NCBI GenBank assembly: GCA_011524525.1
Contig: WTKE01000025.1
Location: forward strand, 16,673-80,672
Direction of reading: 5' to 3'
Length of the DNA: 64,000 nt
From: Bacillus sp. (in: firmicutes)
GTDB taxonomy: Bacteria; Bacillota; Bacilli; Bacillales; Cytobacillaceae
Shown: positions 62,472 through 64,000 of the stretch, one piece after another
Numbering within the stretch: the first letter of the stretch is position 1
Layout: every line of letters begins with the position of its first letter
The notes under the pieces: generated by a model
The model's database searches: none
Seen by the model: the letters and a program-made list of their open reading frames with translations, nothing else
Told to the model about the DNA's origin: nothing
Position numbers and translations under genes: made by a program

Positions 62472-63404
62472 TTACAGCTTTTCGGCAACACGTAGTTTTG
62501 CCGAACGTGCTCGATTATTATGTTCTAATTCTTCTTCTGATGGCACAATTGGTTTTCTCGTAATTAACTTTAGTTCTGGTTTGAACTCATCCGGAATAAT
62601 AGGCAATCCTTTTGGAAGGTCTGGTGTTTCACTACCCTTCTTAAATATCACCTTACAAATCCGGTCCTCTAAAGAGTGGAAAGTAATGACACTAATTCTT
62701 CCACCAGTATTCAATAAATCGATGGCTTGATTTAACGAATCTTCGAATACACCTAATTCGTCATTTACTGCAATTCGGATGGCTTGAAAAATTCGTTTAG
62801 CTGGATGTCCGCCTTTTCTTCGAGCTGGAGCCGGTATACCCTCTTTGATCAAGTCCACTAGCTCTCCTGTTGTTGAAATGGGCTTTATTTCTCTTGCCGC
62901 CTCGATTTTCCTAGCAATTTGTTTGGAGAATTTCTCTTCTCCATATTTAAAAAATATTTTTACTAGCTCTTCAAAACTCCAGGAATTAATAACGTCATAT
63001 GCGGAGAGGTCTGCCTGTTGATCCATTCTCATGTCTAAAGGGGCATCATGGTGATAACTAAATCCTCGTTCCGGTGTGTCTAATTGTGGGGAGGAAACGC
63101 CTAAATCATAAAGAACTCCATCAACCTTTTCAATTCCTCGCTTGTGTAATTCCTCTTGAAGGTATCGAAAATTACTTTTTACAATCGTTAATTGCCCTTC
63201 ATATGCTGCTAATTTTTCCTTTGCATTTTCAATGGCAATATCATCTTGGTCAAAGGCAAATAATCTGCCTTCCTTTGATAACTTGGATAGGATAAGTGCA
63301 CTATGCCCTGCTCCTCCCATTGTACAGTCCACATATATACCATCTGGTTTAATATTGAGTCCATCAACAGTTTCGTGCAAAAGCACAGTTGTATGTTCAA
63401 ACAT
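62472..63404 (-). CDS. rsmH: 16S rRNA (cytosine(1402)-N(4))-methyltransferase
   Basis: [65 protein letters not shown]. Confidence 0.97.
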   Translation of the reverse strand: MFEHTTVLLHETVDGLNIKPDGIYVDCTMGGAGHSALILSKLSKEGRLFAFDQDDIAIENAKEKLAAYEGQLTIVKSNFRYLQEELHKRGIEKVDGVLYDLGVSSPQLDTPERGFSYHHDAPLDMRMDQQADLSAYDVINSWSFEELVKIFFKYGEEKFSKQIARKIEAAREIKPISTTGELVDLIKEGIPAPARRKGGHPAKRIFQAIRIAVNDELGVFEDSLNQAIDLLNTGGRISVITFHSLEDRICKVIFKKGSETPDLPKGLPIIPDEFKPELKLITRKPIVPSEEELEHNNRARSAKLRVAEKL

Positions 63405-63443
63405 TGTTGTCCACCTTTCGAATTACGCCCATGAAAAGAATCC

Positions 63444-63875
63444 TTAAATATCAAATCCAATCATATTTTCTGCAATTTCTGCAAAAGATTGCTCAGATTC
63501 TGTAAAGTATTCTTCCCATAATGTCTTACTCCAAATTTCAATTCGGTTTGAGACTCCGAGAACGACGCATTCTTTTTCAAGCTTTGCGTATTGCATTAGT
63601 GGAGTAGCAATGTTTATTCTTCCTTGTTTATCCACTTCACATTCAGTCGCACCTGAGAAGAAAAAACGGGTAAATGCACGAGCGTCTTTTTTAGTTAATG
63701 GTAACCCTTTGAGCTTTTCCTCAATCAGATCCCATTCACTAAGAGGATAACCAAATAAACATTGATCTAAGCCGCGTGTTAGCACAAAGGTTTCTCCTAA
63801 GTGTTCACGGAACTTTGCAGGCACAATTAAGCGTCCCTTCGTATCAACATTATGATGGTATTCACCCATAAACAT
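63444..63875 (-). CDS. mraZ: Transcriptional regulator MraZ
   Basis: [28 protein letters not shown]; AbrB-like duplicated DXXXR motifs. Confidence 0.96.
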   Translation of the reverse strand: MFMGEYHHNVDTKGRLIVPAKFREHLGETFVLTRGLDQCLFGYPLSEWDLIEEKLKGLPLTKKDARAFTRFFFSGATECEVDKQGRINIATPLMQYAKLEKECVVLGVSNRIEIWSKTLWEEYFTESEQSFAEIAENMIGFDI

Positions 63876-63886
63876 GCCCGCTACCC

Positions 63887-63956
63887 CCACTCTCTACCCT
63901 AAATGTACCACAATCCCCCACTTTCCTCCACATGTTTTTATAAATTCTCCCCCCAC
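63887..63956 (-). promoter_or_regulatory. Putative MraZ box: GTGG direct repeats upstream of mraZ
   Basis: Minus strand GTGGAGGAAA-GTGGGGGATT-GTGG at exact 10-bp spacing (CCAC at 63928, 63918, 63908), with further GTGG at 63953 and 63887. Confidence 0.65.
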
Positions 63957-64000
63957 TGTTATTTTCCTGCAAAAATAGAATGAGAATGATTCCCCTTTTT

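Overview
The window is a 64 kb stretch of a low-GC Firmicutes (Bacillaceae-type, endospore-forming) chromosome. It covers the conserved block from mraZ and the dcw cell-division/cell-wall cluster, through spoIIGA-sigE-sigG, ylmC-H, divIVA, ileS, lspA and the pyr operon, to gmk-rpoZ-coaBC-priA-def-fmt-rsmB-rlmN-prpC-prkC-rsgA-rpe-thiN-spoVM, yloU and the start of fakA/yloV. Nearly all genes are on the minus strand; only rpmB and rqcH are on plus. Gene order closely follows the B. subtilis arrangement as I remember it. I see no mobile elements, CRISPR arrays, rRNA/tRNA genes, defence islands or biosynthetic clusters, and no convincing wholly new multi-gene system. The ORF track misses spoVM (26 aa) and a partial fakA. 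Known-type regulatory RNAs are three PyrR-type attenuators and one Ile-type T-box. Items worth a second look: a 24-bp perfect palindrome inside pyrK; a 42-aa ORF filling the murE-mraY gap; a strand-specific hairpin in the sigG leader combined with a TTG start; 10-bp-period GTGG repeats upstream of mraZ; a nested or bistable inverted repeat between rqcH and pyrE; and a DksA-like protein with a degenerate zinc finger. All calls come from reading the sequence and from remembered protein families; no searches or folding calculations were run.
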